The position numbers were made by a program, and so were the translations under genes. DNA of 64,000 nt from Crocodylus rhombifer. Its lineage: Eukaryota; Chordata; Crocodylia; Crocodylidae. The stretch is taken from contig JAVSML010038885.1 in assembly GCA_038503035.1 (NCBI GenBank), forward strand, positions 1 through 64,000. Reading direction: 5' to 3'. Below, in pieces: positions 22,751 through 35,365 of the stretch (its first letter is position 1; the number at the start of each line of letters is the position of its first letter). A model generated the notes under the pieces. That model worked only from the letters and a program-made list of their open reading frames with translations. It searched no databases and was not told the origin of the DNA.

Positions 22751-25594
22751 CAGACAACCCCCACTCTGTGGTGGGTGCAGAGCTGCCATAAGGAGTTTGG
22801 CTCAGTTACCAACAAAATTTCACTGGGGAAAAGGAATGTCACTTTCAAACAAAGACAAGCATTAGCCCTAATGGTTAGGTTTCATTGGAAGGGATAACTG
22901 TTACTCCAAAAAATAAGAGATGAGATTGACTGGGCACTGTACTTTGGGGCAGGGGCACCCAGATGACTCTTACCCTCTGGGCTATGGTGTCACAATATGG
23001 GGAATTTGGTTGGTGTATTTAGGAAGGAAAAGTCTGAATGATCAAGGATCCAGAGTGGAAGATCTTCATTTGAGCACTTCTGGTTTAGTTTGGGAGAGCC
23101 AGGCCAACACAGCAGTGTTCAGGCAACTGAATCAGAAAACAGTCCTCAACAAGTGTGCAACATGTATGAGAATCACTGACTTCAGGAAAGGGTTGGTTTT
23201 TATCCCACAGGAGACCTATTTTGGGCAGGTGGGGGGCCCTGAAACTATTAGTTGGGTTGGAGAGCAATAACCTCCATATTTAGATTGTGGAAACATTGTG
23301 CAATTGCTGCCTAAATCCCAGTGGGAGCTCTTCCTGGTGTTACCCCTGACTTTCCCACTAAAATAAAAGAATTGCTGTGTTGCTGACAATTGTGCCTATT
23401 CCTGGAGTTACTTCTTGTCTCATTAGGCAAGGGGGCAGGGAGAGGACAAAAGACAAAGAGTTGTCCCAGGTGTTTGGCCTTGGACTTGGGTTTACTTCAA
23501 CCAGTCTCAGAGACCCCCTGCCTGACATTGAGCAAAAACGCAACTCAGCTGACCTGAAGGGTCCACCCTGAAACTGCCAAGCTGCCCCTGGCAGTGCAGT
23601 ATAATTGCCAATTCTTAAATGATCTGGATTATGTCATTTTGTTTCCTATAACCTTTGTACCAGTGGAAACTTGCTGCTGAGCTGTGCTTCTTTTAGGTAT
23701 TCGTTTCCTTGTAAGTGCTCACATAGGCAATAGACAAGTAGGAAACAGGCCATGTCTATCATGCATCAGTATAATGAAAGAAACCTATAATGCTATTAGA
23801 ACTATTAACTCAGAGGAAAGACAAGGGGACAATCACCTGGAGTTTCTTGCTACTTCTCCCTTTGGGTAAAAAGGATTTGGAAAAGAGAAGTAGCATTTGG
23901 TAGCAGCGATTAACAATTCTTTTGTCCAGTTGGGATTGCCACTGCTGTTGCAAAGCAGAAAGACTGTGATGGAGAGGTAATGCACTCTATAGATGAAGGG
24001 GTGGTTAAAGTGAAGCCTCAGGGCAGACGCTCCATCATAAATGGAATATTTAAAAACCCCAAAACAAAACCAAACAGAACAAATGCCACAGCAGAATTTT
24101 GTCTTGTCCAACAGTCTGGTTAGAGATTACATAGGGAAAGCAAAAGAAAATCACCAACATGATAAAACAGTAAATCCCCTGCTGCTTCCTGTCCCAGCAA
24201 CAGGGTAGTCACCTCTCTCACTAGTGTTTAAGTTGTCTGATTTGTAACCCCTGGACTCCCAAGATGCTTCTTCACACTGAAACTTAAAATATGAAGCAGT
24301 AATTCAGGAAATCTCTTAACACAGCAGGGTTCTGTTTACAATGTGGAAGGGTTATGGATGAAAACCAAAGCAGTCTAATTCTATTTTCAGAAGGGAGTAC
24401 CTAAAGCAGGATTATCTTTAATGACAGACAGCACAGTGTCAAAGAACTGTGTCAGGTTTCAGACCTTTCCATAGTTTAAATTCCTATGTTTAATCAAAGG
24501 TTAACTGAATCATTGGTGGTGGCAAAAAGCTGCTTCAATATGTCATTACTGCGGGTGGCCTACAATAAATAACACCATATAAGGGAAATAAATGATGTCC
24601 TACAAACAAAGCATATTTTTCATGTACACCTCAGTACACATAAAATAAATCAATATACACATGCCACCTCCAAAGAGGGGAACTCATTAGCTCTAGCTGT
24701 ACCTCTTTGTTTAACAACTTCTCAACAACCTCCCCCTTCAGATGACTAACCATGCTCTGCATATTAATTTCAATTATTCAAATACTTTTGCTTTTAAATG
24801 CAACTAGAAAAGCTACCCTAATGTACTACCTGAGTAACAGACCCAATGTCAATGGAAGTTTCTTTTAACAAGGATTGTGCATGACTATATTTATGTTCTG
24901 CAGGACAGTTCATTATTTTAAGATTAAAAAACAGGACCAAAGACGTATAAACATTAGTGATTTATTAGCTTGACAAACCAGTAACTAATTAAAGAGGGGG
25001 ATAAAACTGAAATTAAATTCATGCCATTTTTCAATTGTAGGAAGTGCTAAATTGCTATGTTCTATAAAAGGGTGGTATAAAGGACTTGCATATTCTTTAG
25101 GGTATTTCTTATGTAAAAATAACTTCTGACCCTTTTAAGGTTTTTAAGATTTTTTTTGTTTTCACCCATTTTTATTTCAGTACCACTATATTAGTTGTGG
25201 GTTTTTTATTACAAATTTAAAACTTGGTGGACCAATAATCTAAATAAGCTTTTTCCAAAAAGTTCCCATTTTGGTATAAATCCAAGTCATAAAATCCATT
25301 AACAGATAAGAATTTTTTTCTTTCCTATCCAGAAAAGCAATCAAGATACCTGGTCAAAAACAATAAACAATCATTCTAAAAGCAAAATGTCTTTTTTTGA
25401 CTCTCATACAAACAGTGTATTTCTAGACAGGCTCTCATTTGTAAGTCTCATTCACATAATTAAAAACATGCCTAAGACTTGTATTGGGATGAATACTGGT
25501 ATGAATTCAAACTCAGTATTTTGTTCTTAAAGGTTAATAATGAAGCCACAGGACACCACAATTTTGCTTCTCATTGGGCTCTCATTAGGTTCTC
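22751..25594. other. intergenic sequence, nothing recognised
   Basis: There is no gene or named repeat that I can support. Long AT-rich stretches occur (about 24560-25500). Short open frames lack any family signature. Confidence 0.5.
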
Positions 25595-25868
25595 TACAGG
25601 TTCATTAATGCACAATAGTTAGTGCTCAATAAGTTTAGTACTTGGTACTAAACCAAGTAGTAAACTTGGTACTAACTAAGTAGTAAAATCAGTGTGCAGC
25701 AACTCACACTACTGTGCAGTAGTGCTAGCGCATGGGTTTTTTCAAACTCCAACTGCATAGTATCCTAATACTACTGCACAATAGCACATTAGCACAGGTT
25801 TTGCCTGGCACGCCACTATGTAGTGTGATTAGGCTACTGCAGAGTTAGCATCTCATATAGATGTACCC
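25595..25868 (+). repeat. GTCTACA-group element with TTTAGTAC hairpin core
   Basis: The right end GCATCTCATATAGATGTACCC-like (to 25868) is the group's terminus. Near the left is the hairpin GTTTAGTAC-TTG-GTACTAAAC at 25633-25653, plus a second CCAAGTAGTAA arm. The interior carries ACTACTGTGCAGTAGT-type palindromic units. The left boundary is approximate and no target duplication was found. Confidence 0.55.
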
Positions 25869-26590
25869 ATTTTGTATTAGTTAGAAGTGATAAATTAAGC
25901 CCAGGAAGGTTCTCAGAGTGTTCTTTGAATGCATCAAGACCCTACTGAGAGATCACAAAGAAAAAAAGTTCTTATGACATACAGTTCAAACAGAGTAATC
26001 ATTATTTCATATCAGAATCTATAAAAATCACTTGCAAAATTCCATGCAAAAATATATTTTTCTCCCATAAAATAACTACAAGAAAAGGAGAGAGATTAGA
26101 AAAAAGAATATTTCTGCTCTATTCCTTCAGTAATAACCTTTAACTTGTGAGTGAGTAGACCGTTACAAAACCATAGAGGCAAATATTTTGCAATCTGGTT
26201 CTCTCAACTATGTTCCAGGGAAATCTCAGAGAAGCAGAAAAGGAGATTCCTCCCAAGTGTCTCCTTCAAGTCTGGTAAGAGACTGAGGAACTGATGTACC
26301 TTCCTCATCACTACCGTTGGTGGCTTTGTCAAACACCTCAAGACAAATAGCACATTTAGAACTGAATTTTGATCTGTCTAGGGTGAAACTGTCACTTTGT
26401 GCAATGAAAACAAAGGATAAATTTTCTACAACAAGTTTCAGTGCTTAGGAGTGTCAGAATAATACACTGTATTCCACACTTAAATATGATCTAATGCAGA
26501 ACGATGCTCTCATTAAGGGGTCTATGAGCCCCAGAAGCTAGTGTGAATCGGTGTACAGCCAGCCAACCCCTCATATGGATGTGCAACTGT

Positions 26591-26754
26591 GGCCATGTCT
26601 ACATGAGTGGCAGACTACACAGCTGTTACTGAGCAGTCATTTAGTACTTGCATAACCAAGTACTAAATGACTGCATCCCTGCACAGTTTTTTTCAGACAC
26701 CACTGTGCAGTAGCTATGAACTATTACACAGTAGTGTCTCATGTAGATGTGCCC
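26591..26754 (+). repeat. GTCTACA-group element, compact copy
   Basis: Both ends are present: GGCCATGTCTACATGAG on the left and, as reverse complement, GGGCACATCTACATGAG on the right. The centre is a perfect hairpin with 18-bp arms (GCAGTCATTTAGTACTTG at 26633-26650, partner 26657-26674) and a 6-base loop. At 164 bp it is the shortest and clearest copy of the group. It has no coding capacity. Confidence 0.7.
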
Positions 26755-27659
26755 ATTGAAGAACAAAGAACCTGAATCTTGTCTATTCATAAACAGGACA
26801 TAAAACGATATTTGTTAGAAGTGTAAACAACATAAGCCAATGTGAATATGGAGTATCCATGAGCCCTGGAGTATCCACAGAATGAGTTTAAATTTGGAAG
26901 ATGTTGATATAAACATATTCTTTTTCTCCACTCTAAATAACAGTTAAGCCATTATGGCAGAATAACTAAAGCCAAGTTTTCTCTGGATCCTGATGCTCCT
27001 CCCCATTGCCAGCAGTGGATATCAGATCATAACACAAGCTAATTCCCATTATAAAGTAAATCATCCAACATTTTACTAATATGAAAGGCCAGATCTAAAA
27101 TCTAATCCAAAAATGACATCTGTGATTTGAAGTAAAGCTGTGTTAGCTGAGCAATTAGAACTTACGTTTGACTGTAAGGCATTCAAGGGCTTCCTTTGTT
27201 TCAAGGACTATCTAAGATTTGTATTTACCGTACTTGTTTGTCCAGTATTTTAGACTGTACTGGAAGTAATGAAATGTGTCAATAATTTGTTACTTTACAT
27301 TTCTGGCCTCAGAAGTCTGCTTTCAATTCCATCTGAACTAACAGCTACATCTAACAATATATCCAGAGCCAAAAAATAGTTTAGTGATAAAACAAAAAAA
27401 CTGGGGACCAATTTAGTGAATCAAACAAAACACATGAGAATCATAGAAGTCACAGTTTCAGTGCCATTGAGGTGTTCATATACAGACTTTTCAAAATAGC
27501 TACTCAGACGCTAACAGCCACAGGACTGAGACCCTAGTTTCTGTCGACTCAGTGACACTTACCCCCTGCCATATCAGGCAGATTCATCCTAGCCAACATC
27601 AACAAAACAAAAACAGCATGTTTAGTGTATCCCTGACAGCTCACTGAGGAGATTTGGAG
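26755..27659. other. intergenic sequence, nothing recognised
   Basis: AT-rich, with no gene or repeat that I can name. Confidence 0.5.
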
Positions 27660-28077
27660 TTGAGATGTACATGAGACAGCTAAGTCCCAGGACATCTCCC
27701 TGGATAGAAGCTCATAATGGACAACAAGTGAAGTATGAGCCAGCTGCATGCTCTTGTTGCAAAAAAGGCCAATAGTGTAATGGACTGTATGAATAGGAGC
27801 ATCACTTGTGAATCAAGAGAAGTGATTCTTCCCTTCTATTCAGCACTGGTGAGGCCTCACCTCATGTACTTTACCCAGTTGGGGCTCTTCACATTAACAA
27901 AAAGGTGGACATGTTTGAAAGAATCCAGCAGAGAGCAACAAAAATTATTTGAGGCCTGGAAAACACAATTTATGGGGGAAAGCTGAAAGAACTAGGATAA
28001 TTTACTTGGGAGGAGAGAAGACCGAGAGGGGGATTTGATAACCGTCTTTAAATACCTGAAGGGGAGTCAGGTGTGGG
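27660..28077 (+). mobile_element. L3/CR1-like LINE, C-terminal fragment
   Basis: Decayed ORF2 sequence of the thumb region: ALVAKKANSVMDCMNRSI near 27747, then SREVILPFYSALVRPHL near 27816, both typical of CR1-type elements. A RPRGGFDNRL-like DNA segment follows near 28020. Several frameshifts are present. It is more diverged than the CR1 copies elsewhere in the window and lacks a 3' tail. Confidence 0.7.
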
Positions 28078-28634
28078 GGTGTCATGTCTCTGCTTCTTAG
28101 TACATGCAGAGCAGGAGCAGGTGGTGGTCTGTGTTTTTTAGTAGCACTCTGAAGAGCACCACAGAAGTAGAATAAATACACTATGTTTGAGAGACAAACA
28201 CTTCCCTTAAAGCTTATCATCAAGCTGCTCTTTATTTTACAGTCAAATATGAATAATATTACTCCTTTTTATGCCATACTTCATCTATTATTGCAGTTTT
28301 AATCATCAACTAACTTTCCTATGTAGTATTGCAAAAAACCCCTGTGTCCACTATACTCCAGACATTGTCAAAATGTTAACAATGTAAGCAATCCCAGTTG
28401 GATAAATGTACTGCTTAATGTCACAAGCAATGAACAGAAAGGGTGTTCCTAGCTTGAATCGAGTAATGGACAAGTATTGGCAAAGTAATGTGCCCTGTTG
28501 ATGAAATATATGTAAAGGTATGTAATAGCAAAAATGATGTACATGTACATGTATCACTGAAAATTTCCCAGATTGTCTGGATTACACAGAATCTTGCAAA
28601 AGTACTGAAATAAAAGTTAAATAAAAACTACCAC

Positions 28635-28880
28635 TCACATCTATATGTGCATTAATGTGCCTTTTCTAACGTGCATTAAATTTAGTACCTCCAATGTGAG
28701 GTACTAAATTAATGCATATTAGGCTTTCTAATGTGCAGTAGTGCATTTACACAGTTGTTAAGTGACACTTAATGCACAGTAGACTGTTTTACTGTGCATT
28801 AACATAATGTCACCTTTTAATGTGACGCTTTAATGTGCAGTAAAATAGTCTGCTGCACTTTAAAGTACACTTGTTCAAGA
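28635..28880 (+). repeat. GTCTACA-group element with TTTAGTAC hairpin core
   Basis: It contains the stem TTTAGTACCTC at 28681-28691 pairing with 28698-28708. The stem extends outward to about 18 bp with a one-base bulge. It also has repeated GTGCATTAA and GTGCAGTA units. The outer boundaries and termini are not clear, so membership rests on the core. Confidence 0.45.
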
Positions 28881-28896
28881 TAATTAGGCAGTAGTA

Positions 28897-29600
28897 ACCA
28901 GCAGCACACTTATAAGATGGGAAACTCCCTTCTTGAGAGCACAGAAGCAGAAAGAGACCTTGGAGTCATTATTGACTCCAAGATGAACATGGGCCGACAA
29001 TGCAAGGCCACGGTTGGCAGGGCTAACCGCACCTTGTCGTGCATCTCAAGTAGGGCCGAGGAGGTGATCCTCCCCGTCTACACGACACTGGTCAGGCCAC
29101 AGCTGGAGTACTTCAGGAGGGATGTGGACAACATTGAGAGGGTCCAGAGGAGGGCCACCCCCATGATCCGAGGACAACAGGGCAGACCCTACAATGAGAG
29201 ACTGCGGGACCTGAACTTGTTCAGCCTTAACAAGAGAAGGCTGAGGGGGGACCTGGTGACTGTCTATAAACTCACTAGGGGGAACCAGAAGGGCTTGGGA
29301 GAGACCTTGTTTCCCCTAGCGCCCTCTGGCATAACAAGGAAATAATGGCCATAAGTTGTTGGAGAGTAGGTTTAGATTAGGCAACCGTAAGAACTACTTC
29401 ACAGTCAGGGCACTAGGATCTGGAACCAACTTCCAAGGGAAGTGATGCTGGTTCCTACCCTGGGGGTCTTTAAGAGGAGGCTTGATGCCTACCTGGCTGG
29501 AGTCGTTTGAGCCCAGTTTTTTCTCCTGCCCAGGCAGGGGGTCAGACTTGAAGATCTACAAGGTCCCTTCCGACCCGACTTCTATGATTCTATGATTCTA
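28897..29600 (+). mobile_element. CR1 LINE, 5'-truncated, complete 3' end
   Basis: It opens within the C-terminal third of ORF2. An open stretch at 28917-29345 includes KDLG/RDLGVIIDSKMNMG-type and AEEVILPVYTTLVRPQLEY segments. Compared with the copy at 59.7 kb it lacks about eight residues after LEY, an in-frame loss. It also has one extra A near 29340 that shifts the frame before the normal C-terminus. The 3' tail is complete, with AGGTCCCTTCCGACCC followed by TCTATGAT units to 29600. It abuts a Penelope-type 3' repeat directly. Confidence 0.9.
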
Positions 29601-29885
29601 ATTTGCACCATCACAGAGCCTCACAAGAGAGCTGAGAGACTCCTTACCAGCTAAGAATTGCCTGCCCATAGTTTTCCATCTATGAACTTTCCTTTCTACC
29701 CAGGAGAGCTTTTACAATCTTTTGTCTGATACCTGATAAAAGGTGTTTGTGCCCGAAAGCTTCCAATTAAAGAATTTTTTTTGCAAAAATCTTGTCGGTC
29801 TAATAAAAGATATCACCTCTACCATGAGTCTTAATTGCTTTTTCCTCTAGACCAATATGGCTACAACCTGGATACCTAGACTCAA
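29601..29885 (+). repeat. Penelope-type 3' end repeat, copy 1
   Basis: It shares long blocks with 57990-58225 and 58350-58600: CACAGAGCCTCACAAGAGAG, GAAAGCTT-CAATTAAAGA, TTG(T)CGGTCTAATAAAAGATATCACCTCTACCATGAG and GACCAATATGGCTACAACCTGG. The TTGGTCTAATAAAAGATATCA block also ends the Penelope-like element at 48.3 kb, so the family is assigned to Penelope-type 3' ends by that link. Confidence 0.55.
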
Positions 29886-30639
29886 AAGAATTTAAGAGGT
29901 GCCCAAACTTTTCTGAAATTGGCATGTAACACGTACATCAGTATCAATTTAAGGAGTGTTTATATGAGCTAAACAAGAGCAGTGCAAATCCCATAATTTT
30001 TAATCACCATTGCTGCAAGCCAGTTGGTACCTCTGCAGTAATAATATCCTCAAAAAATTCCAATCACCGAAAGTATGATCTCTACTTCCTGAGAACATGA
30101 AGCTGCTCTCAGTCAAGCTGTGGTCTTTTCCAAGTGTTTCATTGTTTGATCTCTTGAAAAGTTTACAACACTTTCCTCCCATATGGGGCTCATGTGTTGA
30201 TGTATAATTTCTAAGGTCAGTCCCTGGGTCATTTTTTCATAATGGGGTTATGATAACCATGGGCCAGTCCTTTGGGATCTCACTTGAACCAAACAAACTT
30301 GTGAAAATATCTGCTAAAGCTTCTCTGGTATCTATCCCCAGTTCCTTTATCATTTATGGATGTATTGTGCTTAGTTTGGTGCCTTGTCAATTCTAACATC
30401 TCCTAACTCATTAGTAACCCTTGCCAATATTGTTAGTACAATCTCTATTTTTTTGTTTGATACCCATGAAACATCCAGCTCTACTTCTGACTTGTCCCTC
30501 AACCTTTGTAATTAAAAGGAGAGATGCAAAATAATGTTTTGATCCTCTGCTATTTCTTCAGATTGCATTTTAACTTCTAATTAACCTTTACCACTAAGTC
30601 AGTCTATGCTTACACTACACATGTAGTGTACGAGGTGAC
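29886..30639. other. intergenic sequence
   Basis: No gene was recognised. A short TACACTAC-ACAT-GTAGTGTA hairpin lies near 30613-30632, next to the GC-rich element that follows. Confidence 0.5.
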
Positions 30640-31529
30640 CTCTCTTCTGCCATGCCTTGTTGATACATAATTATGGTGTTAATTAGGTGGGAGGCTGCCC
30701 ATTTTTGCACCGTGATGCCATGGGGCACTACCTGCGGTTCTGAACCTCCCCTACACCACAGCCTATGCCTTGCAGATGGCATCTAAGTTCTAAATATCTC
30801 TGGCCCCACACTGGGTCCCATAACACTCTGGTCTGGACCCCAACTAGATTTCTTCCCATCAGGTAGCCTATTCTGTCCTCATTCTGGGCTGCCAAGCTCC
30901 CTGCACTCTTCTCCCTCTAGGAGGGCCCCCCCAGGGACCTTTGGCCACACAGGCCCTGGCCTCACCTCCAAGGCTAGACAGAACCACAGGCCCTTGGCTT
31001 TGGGCATCCCTCATGGTGAGCCCCTGGCCCTTTTGACCTTCTGGTTCTGGCCCCAGCATTGACCAGTCAAGGGTGCCTCAAGTCAGGCTTCTGAGCAACT
31101 AGCCCACACTCTTTTACATGGGTCCATCTTCTTGGGCCCTACTATGGGGTTATCCACCCGGTTGTGGGAGCTGGGGTTATTAAGGTGCCCCAAACCCACC
31201 TTTCACTGGGGTGGTAACTGGCCTGGCATTTCCTGGGGGCTCCCATACCACTAGGAGCCCCACCAGGCCACGCAACCCGAGCAGGGTGCAGTTTTAGGTC
31301 ATTCCCAGGACCAGGAGTCTCCTCCATCCCCATAGCCCCAGCACATAAACCTCCAAGCTGTTCCTGAGCCTCAGCTCCACCAGCTGATGTCTCTCTCATG
31401 GCTGCCAGCAGCAAACTGCTGCTTCACCCTATATATATCCTGGGTCTCAAAATGGCCACCGTCCTCAAGCACCTGGCTGCTGCCTGCTCCAGGCCTTAAA
31501 GTGGCAAGTACCAACAGTGCCCTGCCACA
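30640..31529 (-). mobile_element. GC-rich LTR-like element, copy 1
   Basis: Read on the minus strand it starts TGTGGCAGGGCACTG and has ACTTTAAGGCCTGGAGC and a TATATATA box. It then has GGGAGCCCCCAGGAAATGCC and ends near AACAAGGCATGGCAG. These blocks occur in the same order in the + strand copy at 44.8-48.1 kb and in the minus copy at 38.7-39.8 kb. The TGT start and early TATA box suggest a long terminal repeat, but no poly(A) signal or coding part is seen. The class remains open, and the 3' boundary is approximate. Confidence 0.65.
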
Positions 31530-31639
31530 GGACAATACAAAAAATACAGGGCTAGTGGTCATTCTGTCTTTTAACTGTTTTTACATATGCAATGCAGGGC
31601 TCTGAACTGGCTGTAAAAAGTCAGGAAAGAGGCTTGGGA

Positions 31640-32432
31640 GTACTGTAGATAGTTCTTAAAAATGTCAGTTCAGTGTGCAGCAGCCACCAAAAAAGTCAAT
31701 GAAATTTTGGACACCATTAAGAAGGGAATTGAAAACAAAACAGAAAATAATAATCATGCCATTATAGAAATCCATTGTGCGCCCACATCTTCAATGTCGT
31801 GTGCAGTTCTGGTGCCTGCATCGCAAAACGATGTGGTACAATTAGAAAACATGCAGAGAAAAGCAGCCATAATGAACAGGAGTCTGGAGCAATTGCCATA
31901 CTAGAAGATACTAAAACAACTACCACTCTTTAGAAAAATCAAGTCTGAGGGGAAATATGATAGAAATCTATAAAATTATGATGGGTGTGGACCAAATGAA
32001 CAGGGAACTTTTGTTCACCAAGTTACTGAATACTAGTCCTAGGGGGCATCTGTTGAAATTAGTAGATGACATGTTTAAGACTAACAAGAGAAAGTACTTT
32101 TTCACACAATGCATAGTTAACTTGTGGAATTCATTCCCACAGGAGTTGGTGGAGGCAGATAACATAGCCAGGTTCAAAAAGGGACTGGATAAATTAATGG
32201 ATGATAGATTTATGAACGGCTATTAAACAGAATGGTTAGAGATGTTACCTCTGGTGTCTCTAACTCAAAAAATGGTGGATGCTGGGGTGGGTATTAAATA
32301 GGAGGTAGATCACGCTAGAGATTTACAGTTAAATGTTTTCACCATGTAGCATCCACTTCTGCAGCTGTCAGAGATCAGATACTGCACTAGATGAACTATT
32401 GCTCTACCCGGTATGGCACTTCTTCAGCTGTT
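31640..32432 (+). pseudogene. L3-like LINE, ORF2 C-terminus and 3' tail
   Basis: Old LINE sequence. One open piece at 31662-31904 includes CAAATKKVNEILDTIKKGIENK. A second at 31957-32226 includes MIEIYKIMMGVDQ, then RKYFFTQCIVNLWNSFPQELVEA and FKKGLDKLMDD. This matches the conserved C-terminal part of L3/CR1-type ORF2. The 3' tail ends with CACTAGATGAACTATTGCTC and GTATGGCACTTCTT, the L3 3' signature. Two frame breaks make it non-functional. Confidence 0.75.
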
Positions 32433-33857
32433 ACATACACAAAGCACATGTGCTTTAGCTCTTACATACACAACACCCAGACTGAGTTGCTATCTACAGC
32501 CTATTTTGGATGTATAGCTAAGAGCTCTTCAGATTGTTGTCCTCTGTGGTTCTGGTCAAGACGAAGATATGTAATATCTGCACTAACCAGTGGGTTACAT
32601 ACTTTGTAGAAGAGAAAGATTGCCCCTAGCACTGGGAGCTCACAACAGTTCAAATTCCAGATTAAACCCTCACTTAAAATGGCTGTTATTTTAATGAACA
32701 CATGGAGGACTGAACAAGAGCTCTCCAGAACTAAAAGCTTAAGTTGTTACATTTTGAGAGTCAAGTCTCTTTGGTTTGGGTTCCAAATTGGCGTCTTTTG
32801 GAAGTAAGCACAAAGGAGACATGAGCATGGTGCCCAATGAGCACACAGCTCCTTAAAGCACAGCATGGTCTCTTTTCTTACCAACAATTCATGTTGTCTA
32901 TATAAAATGATATAAAACTATCCATTTCATTGAAGAAGACTGATGTTTAAACTGGAGGAGTTCAATCGCCTTGGAATAAAGCAACTTCAAGTGGTAAATG
33001 ATGTGTAAAATTAAATTGTACAACTTGTACTTTCCAGAACACATACTTTTTCCTTGATAATCCCCCACTTGTTACATACAAAACTTACACAGATTTAAAA
33101 AATGAAGATTAATGTGATGAAGCTATATCCTTTATAAAAACGTTTATCTAAAAAAGGGTCTGTCTTGCTCTCAGTCCTGATCCTTTATATTATCCTCCTG
33201 TGATCTTTCTTTTACCTTTAAACCAAACAATCCCCTGCACTAGCCAAATAACATACTTTATTTCCTATACTTCTCCTCCTGCACTGCTACCTGTTGTCAG
33301 GCTGTGAGACTGCAAAGTGAGTCTTGCAAATCAGATTCCCAATTCCATATGAGGTGCTTAGATAATTGAATTTTCACGAGTTCCAAGCTGTTGGATGCAG
33401 GGGCACATGCAGATCAAAACAAAAGGTCTTTGAGCCCCTGGTAAATGAAAACCCAGAAAGTTTGTGCAACTCTAATTATAAGAGTGCAGAGTAAAAACAT
33501 TTTGTTAATCATAATAGGAAATATAAGCTCCTAAATCAGGAAATATTTCTGCACCAAAATTTTTTAAATTTTAAACAGGTCTGGAAGCAGTTTCAGCTAC
33601 ATTGCTGAAACACATCCTTATTGGATGTTCTTTTGTCTCTACTAGATTCTCAGAATTAGCAGAAAATATCAGAATCCTGATCATTTTATTTAAGTAGGTG
33701 TTCTCATGGGGCTAGATTCTTCTTTCTACTGTACTGCTGTAAATCCAGAGTAACATGATTGATTTATCTGAAATTATTTAGGATTTACAGCTCCAAAACC
33801 CTGATCAGTTTGGCCAAGTGACTTCAGCAGAACTGCCTGCATGAAAAAAAACTAATA
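32433..33857. other. intergenic sequence
   Basis: No gene was recognised. AAAGCACATGTGCTTT at 32441-32456 is a perfect 16-bp palindrome flanked by a direct repeat TTACATACACAA on each side. Confidence 0.5.
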
Positions 33858-35158
33858 GGGCGCGTCTACACATGCAAGCACATGTGCTTGCAGCAGCTCA
33901 AGTAGAAGCGGTGCAGATTTGAGCCAGAGCTTTTTGCCTCAGTGCACGTGTTCAGACATGCACTTTGTTGTAGAGCAAATTGTGCCACTTGGGGCAAAAT
34001 AATTATCCCTGGCTCCTCCCGGATCTGCAGCCAAGGGGAGCTCAAGCCTGGGGCCAACACCTGTGCTGTCCCCAGCAATATAAAACTCCACCCTGGCAAG
34101 TAACTCAGGGCTACTTGCTCTCAAGAACTTCTGGGGCCCAGCCAATTGGTACCTGGGGACACTACCCCTTGTGGCAGCTGGACTGCTGAAGCAGCCCTGA
34201 GAGTTCCCTGCACCCTCTACCCACTGCAGCAGTCTGGCAGGGGGGGGCTGCTGCCTGGCTGTGACCTGCTGCACACCTGTCAGACCCGGATGGGGACTGC
34301 AGAACCAGTAGAGGCATCTGCCCCTTTGGGCCAGCTGCTAGTAGGCTGTGTTTGCAGTAGACTCTGTGCAGCATTTCTGCCACGTGTGCCCCCTTCCTGG
34401 CCATCTGGGCAGCTATCACCTGGGAGATGTTCCAGGTGTGGTAACCTGCTTTGAACTGTTGAAGCATGTCCTCCTGGCCCCATTTGGCCAAGAGGTCAGC
34501 CACAGGCTGCTGGGTTCAAGGTGCCAGCTCTGAGCAGGCAGGGTCCTGCCACTGACTTCCCTAGCAGGAATTTGGGTGTTCCCTATTGGAAAAGTGAAAA
34601 ATCCCTGATAAAAAAAATCCCAAAGTCACTCTGTAAAATACTCTCAAATCCATGTTCCTCCACAAGTAAAACAAAAGACCACTATAAAGAGAGAGAGAGA
34701 GAGTGAGAGACAGTGATCAGTTGGACAATATTTTATTGATATAGCTACAGTGTTAAAGCATGTCTCATCATCATAATAAAATGAACTCTAAATACATGTT
34801 TCATGAATTCATGAATATATATTTTCCTGCCCTCCCACAGGGGCAATGGCCCCCACACAGGGGTTACAGCCCCCCAGTGGGAGCTAAATGGACCCTGCAG
34901 GGGCTACCACCCCCCCACAAGGCCCACATACCCCACCCCAGTCCTCTGATTGCTGCCCCACCTGGACCCATCCCCCACCAGCTGCTGTAGCCCCCCAATG
35001 ACTGCTGCACCCAGCCCCAGCCCCTGCTCCTCCCAGGCCCCCCATGTCAATCTTGCAGTGCGGGGAACATTTTTTCATTCCCACACATGCCTGTTGCCCC
35101 GCCTCAAAAGGGTTTGGGACAGGGCAAGAGGCACATGCACGATCATCTGGACGCAGCC
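33858..35158 (+). mobile_element. GTCTACA-group element, long copy
   Basis: The left end GGGCGCGTCTACACATGC and the right end (reverse complement GGCTGCGTCCAGATGATCG) form imperfect terminal inverted repeats. The trinucleotide ATA flanks both sides (33855-33857 and 35159-35161) and could be a 3-bp target duplication. Just inside the left end is the perfect 20-bp palindrome TGCAAGCACATGTGCTTGCA at 33873-33892. The interior is GC- and C-rich with many short open frames and no recognisable transposase. A GA microsatellite lies near 34687-34705. It is probably non-autonomous. Confidence 0.5.
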
Positions 35159-35365
35159 ATAGTGTTTAACTATTCTGAAGGGGGGAAGCTTTCAAGATGA
35201 CCAATGCCGTGATTCTTTTAATCCAAAAGGTCTTTTGGGACCTGTTCCAAAGTCCTTTGAAGTCAACGGGATCTTTTAATTAGGTCCTTAGACTGCAAAT
35301 TCTGCTTTCAGATGCAGACATAGATCCTTCTGTATTCAGTGGGCCAGTTATTTCTGCTGGTTACT

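Noticed and set aside
31142..31414. 90-codon GC-rich open frame on the minus strand
   Set aside because: It lies within the GC-rich LTR-like element. The equivalent positions in the other copies do not keep the frame.
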